A stretch of 58,774 bases of DNA from CAYPIE01 sp964410665 (GTDB lineage: Bacteria > Planctomycetota > Planctomycetia > Gemmatales > Gemmataceae): the NCBI GenBank assembly GCA_964410665.1, contig CAYPIE010000031.1, positions 1-58,774 on the forward strand, read 5' to 3'. Under the pieces are notes generated by a model. The model did no database searches and was not told the DNA's origin. It was given only the letters and a program-made list of their open reading frames with translations. The translations under genes and the position numbers were made by a program. Position 1 is the stretch's first letter; every line of letters begins with the position of its first letter. This document shows positions 17,972-26,823 of this stretch, one piece after another.

Positions 17972-19093
17972 ATGCGCAAAAAACTGACCCAGACCGACCT
18001 CCGGCAACTCGTTCGTTTCCTGCAATCGCTGTCGGTCTGGCAGTTCGTCTTGCTCGTGCTGGTCGCGGCCATCATCGTCTGGCTGGTCACCCACGAGCGC
18101 CGGCCGACCCCCACCGACCGTGGCCCCGCCGGAAGCCTTGCTTTCACCTTCTGGAATGTCGAGAACCTCTTCGACGATCAGGACGACCCGCTCAACGACG
18201 ATGACGATGAGGACTGGTACGCCCGGAACCCGAAGATGGTCGACGCCAAGCTCGAGCAACTCGCCCTGGCTCTGTCCAAGATGAACGGCGGCCAGGGGCC
18301 GGACATCCTTGGGCTGTGCGAGGTCGAGTCGCGCTACTGCCTGGAGGTGCTTCGGGACAAGCTCAATGCCCGTCTGGGGCCGGCAGGGTACAATCAACGC
18401 TCCTATAAATATATTGCCTTTGAACCGAACCGCAGCGGTCGTCGCTTCGCGCCGGGCATGCTCAGCCGGGTGAAGATCGACGACGCCCAGGTCCGCCGAC
18501 CCGAGGTGCGCGGCCGCGCCGACCGCCTGCTGGTCGCGCCGATCCTGCTCAACGGACACCAACTGAGCATCATTGCCGCGCACTGGACCAGTCGACGGAC
18601 AGACCGCCAAGGGGATCGCCGCGCGGTGTATGCCCAGGGCATGCGTGACCTGCTGGCGTCCATGCAGCGGGACGATCCCGATGCCGATGTGCTACTCTGC
18701 GGCGACTTTAACGACGAGTTCAACAACGACTCGCTGCAGCGCCACCTCAAGGCGACCGCCCTTCCCGAGGTGTGCCGCAACGGCATCCGCGACCCGTTCC
18801 CCTTGTGCTTGTCTGCCCAGGTCGAGATCGACCAAGAGGGCACTTACTACTATCGCAGCAAGTTCCAGATGCTCGATCACATCTGCGTGTCCCGGGGCCT
18901 ACTCGACGACCAGGGCTGGTCGGTATTGCCAGAGACGTTTCGCATCATCCACCCCGAATGGATGCAGCTTCGCAACGGTGCCCCCAAGAAGTTTGGTGCC
19001 GCCAACCATATCGGCGAGCGTGGCTTCAGCGATCACTTTCCCATCGCGGTGTCGCTGCGCTGTGCCGGCCCCGTGGCTGCGGATTTGCCATGA
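17972..19093 (+). CDS. membrane-anchored endonuclease/exonuclease/phosphatase family protein
   Basis: 373 residues. Residues about 20-42 form one transmembrane helix (WQFVLLVLVAAIIVWLV), so the catalytic domain probably faces the periplasm. The EEP (DNase I-like) fold then shows its metal and catalytic motifs: FTFWNVENLF, ILGLCEVES (catalytic Glu), LCGDFNDEF (Asp/Asn) and a terminal GFSDHFPI (Asp-His). An acidic run (DDQDDPLNDDDDED) follows the first motif. The family cleaves phosphodiester or phosphomonoester bonds in nucleic acids, phosphoinositides or sphingomyelin; the substrate is unknown. It stands alone between two gene-free stretches. Confidence 0.9.
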   Translation: MRKKLTQTDLRQLVRFLQSLSVWQFVLLVLVAAIIVWLVTHERRPTPTDRGPAGSLAFTFWNVENLFDDQDDPLNDDDDEDWYARNPKMVDAKLEQLALALSKMNGGQGPDILGLCEVESRYCLEVLRDKLNARLGPAGYNQRSYKYIAFEPNRSGRRFAPGMLSRVKIDDAQVRRPEVRGRADRLLVAPILLNGHQLSIIAAHWTSRRTDRQGDRRAVYAQGMRDLLASMQRDDPDADVLLCGDFNDEFNNDSLQRHLKATALPEVCRNGIRDPFPLCLSAQVEIDQEGTYYYRSKFQMLDHICVSRGLLDDQGWSVLPETFRIIHPEWMQLRNGAPKKFGAANHIGERGFSDHFPIAVSLRCAGPVAADLP

Positions 19094-19430
19094 ACTCCCC
19101 TCGGACAAGAGCTTTGCGGTACCGACGGAACCCGCATTCTGGCTAGACAGTTTCTTAACCAACTAATCATTATCTAATTTTTTATATCTCCCTCACGTTT
19201 GGTTTGCCTTCCCGTCAATCGCGTTCTAGGGAAATGGTGCACCTAGATCGCTTCGCCTCGGGCAGGAATGGCTCGGCTCGCGGGCCCGCTACCGAGACGA
19301 TGGGTTCGAATCCCATACATCACGATTTTTTTCTTTCGAAAGCGTCCCCTTTCCGAGGCGCCCAACGACCGCGCTGCCCGTTTCTGTTCGAGCAACAGCG
19401 CTGGCATCGCTGTGCGGTGATAGGAGTCCC
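19094..19430. other. 337-base intergenic region with an AT-rich block and a tRNA-like T-arm
   Basis: The stretch 19150-19190 is markedly AT-rich (CTAATCATTATCTAATTTTTT) against a GC-rich background and may hold a promoter, though no clean hexamer pair stands out. A T-arm-like hairpin lies at 19300-19316, followed by a T-run. No coding region is convincing. Confidence 0.5.
19300..19324 (+). other. tRNA T-arm-like relict
   Basis: ATGGG-TTCGAAT-CCCAT is a perfect 5-bp stem with a canonical 7-base T-loop (TTCGAAT), followed by seven bases, a G and then a run of T (from 19326). A matching acceptor 5' strand (GTGATGT), a D-arm and an anticodon arm could not be found upstream in either a class I or a long-variable-arm layout. 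It is therefore a tRNA fragment, a tRNA-like element or chance. Confidence 0.35.
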
Positions 19431-21065
19431 ATGCACACGCATCACTTCGAACGTCGGTCTGTGACACTAGCTTGTCTAATTCAACTGGAACAACGTTGCG
19501 TTCCCGCGCGGCTCATCCTGGATGCCTCTGGGCTACTCAGTGTCATGGGCGATTCCGGCGACAACGCCCTTGCCCTGTGGACCCCGGCCGATGGGCCAGC
19601 GGACACCGTGGTCGTCAGGGGCGACCCGGACACCCCCTTCCAGACTCCGGGCACTCCGCCAGGAGTGCCGACGCAGGAGGGCGCCTACGCGATCCCGGAT
19701 GTCCGCTCCTTGCTAGTGTTTGGCGGCTCGGGCAATGATCAAATCGACGTTTCGCGAATACAGAATCCCAACTTGCCGATCACCGTGACTGGGAACTCCG
19801 GCGAGGATACCCTCATAGGCAGCCCAGGCGATGATTTTTTGCACGGTGGTTCTGGGCGAGATGTTCTGAATGGCGGGCTTGGACAAGACACCTTGTTCGG
19901 CGGATCGGATGCGGATGAGCTTCAGTCCGATCCCAGCGATGTGCTGGATGAACCGACGTCCGTCCCACCGCCGACTGCGGATCCGCAGCCGGGTTCGGAT
20001 CCGCCCCCGCCTCGCATCAGCGAACCGGAGCCGCTACCCCCAGAGGATCCCGCAATCCCTGAAGAAATCCAGGTACGCGTCCCAGAACTGGCTGCTCCCT
20101 TTGCCGTGGCAACCGGTCGTGGGGCTGCACCATCGGTACGGCTCTTCGCTGGCGTGGATGCCACCCCGGTGGCCGAAGTGGTGCCTTATGAATCCTCGTT
20201 TACCGGCGGTAGTCGAGTCAGCACCGGCGATGTCACCGGCGATGGCATTGATGATCTACTGGTCGCCCCCGGACCCGGGCGCGCGCCCCTGGTGCAGATC
20301 TTCGATGGGGCAACCCAAAAACAAATTCAAGCGTTCAATGCTTTTGAATCTAGTTTCACGGGAGGGGTATTTGTCACTGCTGCCGACCTGACCAACGATG
20401 GGGTAGCCGAGATCCTGCTGAGTCCCGATGTTGGCGGAGGACCGCGGATCCGGATTGTCTCTGCGGAAGATTTGGTACCGGTGGCGGATTTCTTTGCTTT
20501 CGAGGATCCAACCTTTCGCGGGGGGGTGCGCCTGGGCATGGCCGACCTGAACGGCGACCAAGTGCTCGATCTACTGGCAGGTGCAGGTGCGGGTGGCGGT
20601 CCGCGGGTCGCTCTATTCGATGGGACTGGCCTCCGCGAAGATGCTCCGAATGGCATGCCGCGAAAATTGCGTGCGGACTTCTTTGTCTTCGAAGAACGGC
20701 TGCGTGATGGTGTGCACCTGACCGGCGGCGATGTCGATGGGGATGGTGCGGCGGAATTGATCGTGGGCGCCGGTCCTGGCGGGGCGCCGCGGGTGTTGAT
20801 CCTGGCCGGCCAGGATCTGCTCGATGGCTCACCCACCGTGATGGCCGACTTTTTTGCCGGTCCCACTGAGGAGCGTGGCGGCGTTCGCGTCCACGCTCGC
20901 GACCTCGATGGTGATGGCATGAGCGAATTGATCGTCGGCAGCAGTCAGCGGCCTACGGTGGCCATCTATTCCGGGCCTGATCTGCAAGCCAAAGATCGAC
21001 TTGAGCCGGTCCAAGACTTTACTGCCTTTGTCTCGGGGGAAACGCGTGGGGTGTTTGTGGGCTAA
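19431..21065 (+). CDS. extracellular FG-GAP/VCBS and RTX-like calcium-repeat protein
   Basis: 544 residues. The N-terminus holds LEQRCVPA, close to the LE-(D/E)-R-x-VPA motif at the start of many planctomycete exported proteins. Residues about 125-165 contain RTX-like nonapeptides (GSPGDDFLHGGSGRDVLNGG), which bind calcium in secreted proteins. A Pro-rich linker (about 175-205) leads to five FG-GAP/VCBS-type blades, each with a D-x-(D/N)-x-D-G calcium loop: GDVTGDGIDD, ADLTNDGVAE, ADLNGDQVLD, GDVDGDGAAE, RDLDGDGMSE. This predicts a beta-propeller at the cell surface, probably for adhesion or polymer binding. The ligand is unknown. Confidence 0.85.
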   Translation: MHTHHFERRSVTLACLIQLEQRCVPARLILDASGLLSVMGDSGDNALALWTPADGPADTVVVRGDPDTPFQTPGTPPGVPTQEGAYAIPDVRSLLVFGGSGNDQIDVSRIQNPNLPITVTGNSGEDTLIGSPGDDFLHGGSGRDVLNGGLGQDTLFGGSDADELQSDPSDVLDEPTSVPPPTADPQPGSDPPPPRISEPEPLPPEDPAIPEEIQVRVPELAAPFAVATGRGAAPSVRLFAGVDATPVAEVVPYESSFTGGSRVSTGDVTGDGIDDLLVAPGPGRAPLVQIFDGATQKQIQAFNAFESSFTGGVFVTAADLTNDGVAEILLSPDVGGGPRIRIVSAEDLVPVADFFAFEDPTFRGGVRLGMADLNGDQVLDLLAGAGAGGGPRVALFDGTGLREDAPNGMPRKLRADFFVFEERLRDGVHLTGGDVDGDGAAELIVGAGPGGAPRVLILAGQDLLDGSPTVMADFFAGPTEERGGVRVHARDLDGDGMSELIVGSSQRPTVAIYSGPDLQAKDRLEPVQDFTAFVSGETRGVFVG

Positions 21066-21072
21066 GCGTCCC

Positions 21073-21101
21073 TTGCCGGTCGGGATCTTGGCCGCTAGCA
21101 T
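21073..21101 (+). promoter_or_regulatory. candidate sigma-70 promoter of purU
   Basis: TTGCCG (21073-21078) and TAGCAT (21096-21101) are spaced 17 bases, each matching four of six consensus bases, 40 bases before the purU start. Prediction by eye. Confidence 0.35.
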
Positions 21102-21140
21102 CGTCTTGTCCGCCTCGATCCCTCCTGCCCCGGAGAGCCC

Positions 21141-21995
21141 ATGAAACAGTCTGCCGTCCTGTTGATCGACTGCCCCGATCGCAAGGGGATTGTGGCCGCG
21201 GTCAGTGAGTTCTTGTACCGGCACAACGCCAACATTCTGCACGCCGACCAACATCAAGACGCCGAGCGCGGGCTATTCCTGATGCGGGTCGAGTGGGATC
21301 TGCAGGACTTTGATCTGCCAGCCGAGCAGATTGCCGCACACTTCCAACCAATCGCCGAGCGGTTCCAAATGCGCTGGCGGCTGGAACAGTCGGTCCAGCC
21401 GTTTCGCGTAGCACTGATGGTATCGCGCTACGACCACTGCCTGGTCGACCTGCTCTATCGCCAGCACACGGGCGAACTGGCCTGCGAAATTCCGCTGATT
21501 ATCAGCAATCACCCCGACGCACAAACCTGGGCCGATTTTTACAAGGTCCCCTTCCACCACCTGCCCATCGCCCCGGGGAAGAAGGCTGCCGTCGAGCAAC
21601 AGCAGTTGCAGCTGCTGGCCGAGCATGACGTCGACCTGGTGGTGCTGGCTCGCTATATGCAGGTCCTCAGCGACGACTTCGTTCGCGCCTACCCGCAACG
21701 CATCATCAACGTGCACCACTCGTTCCTGCCTGCCTTCAGCGGCGCCCGCCCCTACCACCGGGCCTTCGAACGAGGCGTCAAGCTGATCGGTGCCACCAGT
21801 CACTACGCCACGGCGGATCTGGACGAGGGTCCGATTATTGAGCAAGATGTGACTCGGATATCGCACCGCGATGGATTGGACGATTTACTTCAAAAGGGCC
21901 GCGACCTGGAAAAAGTAGTCCTGGCCCGCGCCGTCCGCTGGCATATCGATCATCGCATTCTCGTCTATGATGGCAAGACAGTGATCTTCGACTAA
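21141..21995 (+). CDS. purU: formyltetrahydrofolate deformylase
   Basis: 284 residues, standard family length. It hydrolyses 10-formyl-tetrahydrofolate to formate and tetrahydrofolate, balancing the one-carbon pool and supplying formate for purine synthesis. The N-terminal ACT domain (about 4-85; LLIDCPDRKGIVAAVSEFL) senses ligands. The formyltransferase-fold catalytic domain has LARYMQVLSDDFV, then INVHHSFLPAF with the catalytic Asn and His, and TADLDEGPIIEQD with the catalytic Asp. The start is preceded by a GGAGAG ribosome-binding site. Its stop faces the stop of a kinase gene across about 200 bases. A C1-pathway gene, fhcB, lies 3 kb away, though on the other strand. Confidence 0.96.
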   Translation: MKQSAVLLIDCPDRKGIVAAVSEFLYRHNANILHADQHQDAERGLFLMRVEWDLQDFDLPAEQIAAHFQPIAERFQMRWRLEQSVQPFRVALMVSRYDHCLVDLLYRQHTGELACEIPLIISNHPDAQTWADFYKVPFHHLPIAPGKKAAVEQQQLQLLAEHDVDLVVLARYMQVLSDDFVRAYPQRIINVHHSFLPAFSGARPYHRAFERGVKLIGATSHYATADLDEGPIIEQDVTRISHRDGLDDLLQKGRDLEKVVLARAVRWHIDHRILVYDGKTVIFD

Positions 21996-22202
21996 CCGGT
22001 GGCAACAACCTCCTCCAACGCAGCCCGTACTGCCGGTTTCACCCCCAACAACGCATCGTATTATTCAGATTTGATTCTGCAAAACCTCCCCGAAGACTAG
22101 ACCCGCAAGCCTGTGTGTGGAGCGTTGGTTTTCGGCCTGTGTTCCGAGCGGCGGGTGGGAGCCCTTGGACAAGATTTAAAAAACTTCTTGCGTTGTCAGG
22201 TA

Positions 22203-25139
22203 TCACTCGCAGGGTTGCTGATCCTGAAAGGTTTGCTTGGCCACACGCCAACGAGTTACTTCCTCGGGGCGTACAAGCGCGGCATACAGCTCGATCAGGC
22301 GGCTGGCGGCTTCCAAGAGACGAGGACGGCCGACTTGGGGAATGGCTTCCAGACGTTGATGCATGCCACGGTACCCCTCGAGTAAGAGCGGCTCGGCTTC
22401 CGCGTAGCGCTGTTGTCCCAGCAGGGCCCCACCCAACATGGCCATGGCGTTGAAGGTGGTCCAGGCATTGGGTTGCTGCTGACGGCGTAGTCGCAAGGAT
22501 TCGCGTAAGAGCGACTCGGCCTCGGCCCAGACACTCGATTGCAACCGGGAGAGTCCCTGCTGGGCGAGTATGCCGGCCCAGCGGGTCGAAGCGGACGGAG
22601 GCCGGATGGCCAGGGCAGTGCGTTGCTGCTCCAGAAGCCTGAGCGTTGCCTGTCGCTTGCCCGCTTTGAGGTAGCCGAGCAAAAGTTGACCGCCGACCCA
22701 GTGCAGGCGGGCATAGCGATTGCTGGCCCAATACGCTTCTTCGAGCAGCGGTAGAGCTTCGGCCGTCCGACCTGCATCCTTGTAATTCACCCCCAGGTTG
22801 GCCACGGTGAACTGCGTGTCCGGGTGGTCGCGGCCCAGTTTCCTGTCCCGACGCCGCAAGGTTTCTTCGAGTAACGGGACCGAACGGTCCAGCCGCTTCG
22901 CCGACCAGTAGGCCGCGCCCAGGTTGTTCATGCTGGTAAGGGTCTCGGGGTGGTCGGAGCCCAGGTGGGCCTTGCGTAAAGTCAACGTCTGCTCGAACAG
23001 CCCGAGCGCCCGGTCGAGCTGGCCATCTGCCCGGTAGGCGACCCCCAGGTTGTTCATGGAGGTGAGGGTGTGCGGATGATGCGGCCCCAGAACTTGGCGG
23101 CGCAGGGCAAGAGCCTGCTCGAACAGCGGCAGCGCCCGGTGCAGCTGCCGCATCACCCGGTAGCCGTCAGCCAGGTTGTTCATGCTCATGAGCGTGTCTG
23201 GGTGGGTCTTGCCTAGGTGGGTTTGCCGCAGCGCCAGGGTTTGTTCGAAGAGCTCCAGGGCCGGGCCGAGCTGGCCGTCGTCCTTGAGGGCCACGGCCAG
23301 GTTGTTCATGCTGTTCAACGTCGCCGGGTGGTGCGGGCCCCGGTAGCGCTTACGTAGTGCCAGGCCTTGTTGGTACAACTCCCGAGCCCGGGCCCAGTCG
23401 CCCGCAGCGCGGTAGGCATCGGCCAGGTTATTAAGACTTTGCAACGTCTCGGGCGTCCCCGTAGGGTACCCGGCTTGGCGGGCACCGTAGGCTTGGTTCA
23501 GCACCCCGATCGCCTTGTGTGGGTAGCCGAGGTGGAGCAGGGCTAAGCCGAGGCGATCCTGCAGACGGCTCATCATCCGGGGCTCACTCAACGGCCGGCG
23601 GTCGAGCTGTTCAGCGGCCTCGACCAGCCGCTCGGCCAGTAGCGCCCGCAAGGGGCGGTCGGGGCGGTCTTGGGCGTGGGCGTCAAGGTCGACAAAAATC
23701 CCCGCCAACACACCAACGGCCTGCTCCCGCTGCTCTAGCCGCTCCTCGGCAATCCACCGTTCCCACAGCGTCCCGGCCATACCGGCCAGCAACACCAAGA
23801 CGAACCCGGCCCCCCAGCGCAAACGGGAGCGCTGGCGTGCCTGCGCCTTGCCCCGCTCGAGCCGCTCGTGCTCGAGCCGGGTCTGCACCCCGTCCTGATA
23901 GGCCGCGACGGCAGCGGCCACCGCCGCGGCGTCTTGCGGACGGTCGGCCGGCTCCGGGGCAAGACAAGCCTTGGCCAGCGCGATCAACTCCGGGGCTGCC
24001 CCGCACCGATCCAGCCGGGCGAACGCATCCCCGACCAAGGCCTCTTGGGCCTGCCATTGCACCGATTCCGCTTCGCGGCAATAAACCGGGCCGCCGGTGA
24101 GAATCTGGCAAAGAATGCCCCCCAGGCCGAACACATCGCTGCGTGAATCCACCGCGGCAAGGTCGCCCCGAGCTTGTTCGGGCGGCATGTACGCCAGGGT
24201 CCCGAGCACCGCCCCGGCGTAGGTCCGCTCGCCCCGTGACTCCTCGGCCAGCGGAGCGTCGGTTGACCCGGCCGCGGGATCGGATGGAGCGGCCGAGCCA
24301 GGCCGATCGAGCCGTTTGGCCAGCCCCCAGTCCATCACCTGCACTTCGCCAAAGCCGCCGACCATGACATTGGCAGGCTTGAGGTCGCGATGGATCACCC
24401 CCTGACGATGGGCGTAGCCCACCGCCTGAGCGACCTGCTCAAACACCCCCAGCCACTGGGGCAACGCCTCCCCGGGATGCCTACGGGCCTCGAGCAAGGT
24501 ATCCAGCGTACACCCAGCTACCAACTTCATGGTGAAATAGGGCCGGCCATCGGGGAGCCTGCCCAATTCGTGCACCGGCACGATCCCGGGGTGCTGCAAC
24601 TGGGCCGCAATGCGCGCCTCGAACAGAAACCGTGCCACCGCCTCCTCATGATCCCGAAATCGACCCTGGAGAATCTTCACCGCCAACTCACGCTGCAGAT
24701 GCTGGTCGTAGAGCCGATAGACCACCCCCATGCCCCCACGGCCGACCCGGCCACAAACGCTGTAGTGGGCGAACGCGGCCAATGGCTGCTCGCTGGTTTC
24801 CCGTTGATTGACCGTGGACGGAATGCCCTTGACGAAACGCGTGCTCAAGCCGACGGGCTCCGACCGAGCGGAACTCTCCACCAGACTTGCTAAGGCATCT
24901 CCGTCGAGTTCCGGAAAACGTGCCGCATACTCGGCAATTTGCGGGTGCTCCCCGGCTTGGTGACGGTAGATCGCCTCTAGCCGAATCAGTTCGCCAAGGA
25001 GCGGTCGACGGACGCGATGCGGCTGTTGTTGCAGCACCTGTTCGATAGTTGGTGCACGCCCCGACTGCCAATCTGCCTCAAACTGGTCGAGGATCTCCTC
25101 CATGAGCAGCCATTGACTGACCGATCCATGTGATTCCAT
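22203..25139 (-). CDS. membrane Ser/Thr protein kinase with C-terminal TPR repeats
   Basis: 978 residues. An N-terminal helical region (about 1-90) is followed by a kinase domain: GRVGRGGMGVVY (Gly loop), LAVKIL (Lys), VIHRDLKPANVM (catalytic loop) and VMDWGLAKRL, where the usual DFG is DWG, as in many planctomycete kinases. APE is present as MPPEQARG. One transmembrane helix (WGAGFVLVLLAGMAGTLW, about 440) separates the cytosolic kinase from TPR repeats (about 540-960) with repeated NNLA/NNLG units of the TPR_10/12 type. It phosphorylates Ser/Thr; the TPRs probably bind partner proteins. Its C-terminal ~90 residues are paralogous to those of the kinase at 28097 (QQRYAEAEPLL). Confidence 0.93.
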   Translation of the reverse strand: MESHGSVSQWLLMEEILDQFEADWQSGRAPTIEQVLQQQPHRVRRPLLGELIRLEAIYRHQAGEHPQIAEYAARFPELDGDALASLVESSARSEPVGLSTRFVKGIPSTVNQRETSEQPLAAFAHYSVCGRVGRGGMGVVYRLYDQHLQRELAVKILQGRFRDHEEAVARFLFEARIAAQLQHPGIVPVHELGRLPDGRPYFTMKLVAGCTLDTLLEARRHPGEALPQWLGVFEQVAQAVGYAHRQGVIHRDLKPANVMVGGFGEVQVMDWGLAKRLDRPGSAAPSDPAAGSTDAPLAEESRGERTYAGAVLGTLAYMPPEQARGDLAAVDSRSDVFGLGGILCQILTGGPVYCREAESVQWQAQEALVGDAFARLDRCGAAPELIALAKACLAPEPADRPQDAAAVAAAVAAYQDGVQTRLEHERLERGKAQARQRSRLRWGAGFVLVLLAGMAGTLWERWIAEERLEQREQAVGVLAGIFVDLDAHAQDRPDRPLRALLAERLVEAAEQLDRRPLSEPRMMSRLQDRLGLALLHLGYPHKAIGVLNQAYGARQAGYPTGTPETLQSLNNLADAYRAAGDWARARELYQQGLALRKRYRGPHHPATLNSMNNLAVALKDDGQLGPALELFEQTLALRQTHLGKTHPDTLMSMNNLADGYRVMRQLHRALPLFEQALALRRQVLGPHHPHTLTSMNNLGVAYRADGQLDRALGLFEQTLTLRKAHLGSDHPETLTSMNNLGAAYWSAKRLDRSVPLLEETLRRRDRKLGRDHPDTQFTVANLGVNYKDAGRTAEALPLLEEAYWASNRYARLHWVGGQLLLGYLKAGKRQATLRLLEQQRTALAIRPPSASTRWAGILAQQGLSRLQSSVWAEAESLLRESLRLRRQQQPNAWTTFNAMAMLGGALLGQQRYAEAEPLLLEGYRGMHQRLEAIPQVGRPRLLEAASRLIELYAALVRPEEVTRWRVAKQTFQDQQPCE

Positions 25140-25234
25140 CGTTGAGCCCTCGGAGGAAGCAAAACCCGCGGTGGGATTCTAGTGGGGTGGTTCCATCCGG
25201 CCAACAGAGTATGCGAAGTCCCTGACCAATCGGA

Positions 25235-26542
25235 CTACAGCGCGGCGTGGCCCGAAACGTTGACCGCCGATGTCCGCTGTGTCAACAGGCTATGAAGTAT
25301 CTCACCGTCGCTGGGGTAGTCGCTCGGCAACATGACGCGGAGGGGAATCGGGACCTCATCCATCCGGTAGGCCGTGCCCGGACGGTGGACACCATAGACG
25401 GCTGTGGTGAAGCGGATGGTCGGGGGAACAATCGATTCGGTCAGCGGTGTTTCCAGAGCGATAACCGGGATGTTCTGCAACTGCTCGAGCGCAGCAGCCG
25501 GAAAATCCTCACTCCCCTCGCTGCCTACCAGCAAGCAAACATCCACCTCGCCGCGAGCCAGCATCGCGGGTCCGGAGAATTCCTCGGGGTTATAGCGCGG
25601 GTAGCCCGCGGCGAAGTTGACCGCGAACGGGTAGCCGGTCTGCCAGGTCAGCACGCTGTCGGCCCCGGCCACGTCGCCCAGCCGTCGCATCCGCCGGGCG
25701 TAGAAGCGGGTTTGCCGGTGCAGCTCGGTGACCAGGCTGAGCAGGGCTTCGACCTGGTGGTGGCCGAGCCCGCCACGGGTCAGCTCCACGCCGAAGAACA
25801 GCACGCCCCAGCGAGCCCGCTGCATGGCCTCGGCCAGCCAGGTCAGGTCCTCCAGTGACGCCCCGATCGGGCTATCCGGATGCGGCTTGAAGCCGCGGAT
25901 CAGGCCGTGCAGCGTGCGTAAGGCCTCCCAGTCACGGCCAGGTTCGACCGGGATAAAACGGTCGGCCAGGCCGCTGGTCGCCGTAGGTTGCTGGTCGACC
26001 ACGACCACCGTCCGGTCCGCTCGCCCGTTCGGCACAAAGCGACCGCGCGGCTCGACCGTATACCGCTCGAAATGCCGCGGGTGGCTCACGGCCGGGTCGG
26101 AGGCCCAATAGACGACAAGATCGGCGCGGTTTTTGACCTCGCCCAAGGTGCAGGTCGATTCGCCGACCTCCTGGAGGGCCATGAGCGACGCCGCATGCCC
26201 GGTGGAGGCGGTGGTGTCGATGGTGGCCCCAAGCTGTTCGGCCAGGGCCACGGCCGCGCGTTGCCCCTCTGTGGTGCTGCGCGACAACCCATAGATCAGC
26301 GGCGAGCGGGCGTTGGCCAGTAAAGCCGCGGCATGTGCCAACGCGGCATCCACCGTGACCGGTTGCCCATCGACCAAGGCGGCTGGGGGTTGAGTGCGAT
26401 TCTGAGCGCGGAACCACGGCTCGGCCAGCCCACAGGCACGCTCGCTGGCGGTGATCAGGCCGTTGTCCACGGTGATCCGCAGATCATCGCAGACACAGGC
26501 ACAAACCGTGCAGGCCACATGCTCGTGGATTTGTCGTGTCAT
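25235..26542 (-). CDS. fhcB: formyltransferase/hydrolase subunit B (formylmethanofuran dehydrogenase B-like)
   Basis: 435 residues from the ATG at 26542; a TTG four codons upstream is possible. It resembles FwdB/FmdB of the tetrahydromethanopterin-linked C1 pathway: CTVCACVCDDL gives C-x2-C-x3-C (Cys11, 14, 18) with a fourth Cys in RACGLAE (Cys37), as for a [4Fe-4S] cluster, and ASDPAVSHPRHFERY matches the family. Where archaeal enzymes have TASVCHGP, with the Cys/Sec ligand of tungsten or molybdenum, this protein has TASTGHAA, so the ligand is Gly115. Loss of the metal ligand fits bacterial Fhc complexes, which work as formyltransferase/hydrolase rather than dehydrogenase. No fhcA, C or D is in the window. 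Confidence 0.88.
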   Translation of the reverse strand: MTRQIHEHVACTVCACVCDDLRITVDNGLITASERACGLAEPWFRAQNRTQPPAALVDGQPVTVDAALAHAAALLANARSPLIYGLSRSTTEGQRAAVALAEQLGATIDTTASTGHAASLMALQEVGESTCTLGEVKNRADLVVYWASDPAVSHPRHFERYTVEPRGRFVPNGRADRTVVVVDQQPTATSGLADRFIPVEPGRDWEALRTLHGLIRGFKPHPDSPIGASLEDLTWLAEAMQRARWGVLFFGVELTRGGLGHHQVEALLSLVTELHRQTRFYARRMRRLGDVAGADSVLTWQTGYPFAVNFAAGYPRYNPEEFSGPAMLARGEVDVCLLVGSEGSEDFPAAALEQLQNIPVIALETPLTESIVPPTIRFTTAVYGVHRPGTAYRMDEVPIPLRVMLPSDYPSDGEILHSLLTQRTSAVNVSGHAAL

Positions 26543-26823
26543 GACGCATCCCAATCCGAGTCGATCTCGGCAGCTTGCTCAGCCGCCGAGGACAAGCGAC
26601 ACTTGGGTGAGAATTGGCCAACGCTACTCAGACAACCCTTAAAGTTTATCCCTGAAGTCACCAGGAGCAACCACAACTCCGAACGTGCCCGACCAGAAGC
26701 AGGCGATCCCGCTCCCAGGCAATCTTGAACCTCCTGGCAGGCGTACGATCAATGCGCTCGCTAAAATGCTTGCAGACACTCCACAGCTGACTTCTGCCCT
26801 TGGCCCTGATTGGATTCCCACGC

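Noticed and set aside
19230..19324. A full tRNA gene (class I or long variable arm).
   Set aside because: Only the T-arm fits. No acceptor 5' strand pairs with ACATCAC and no anticodon stem with U33 could be built.
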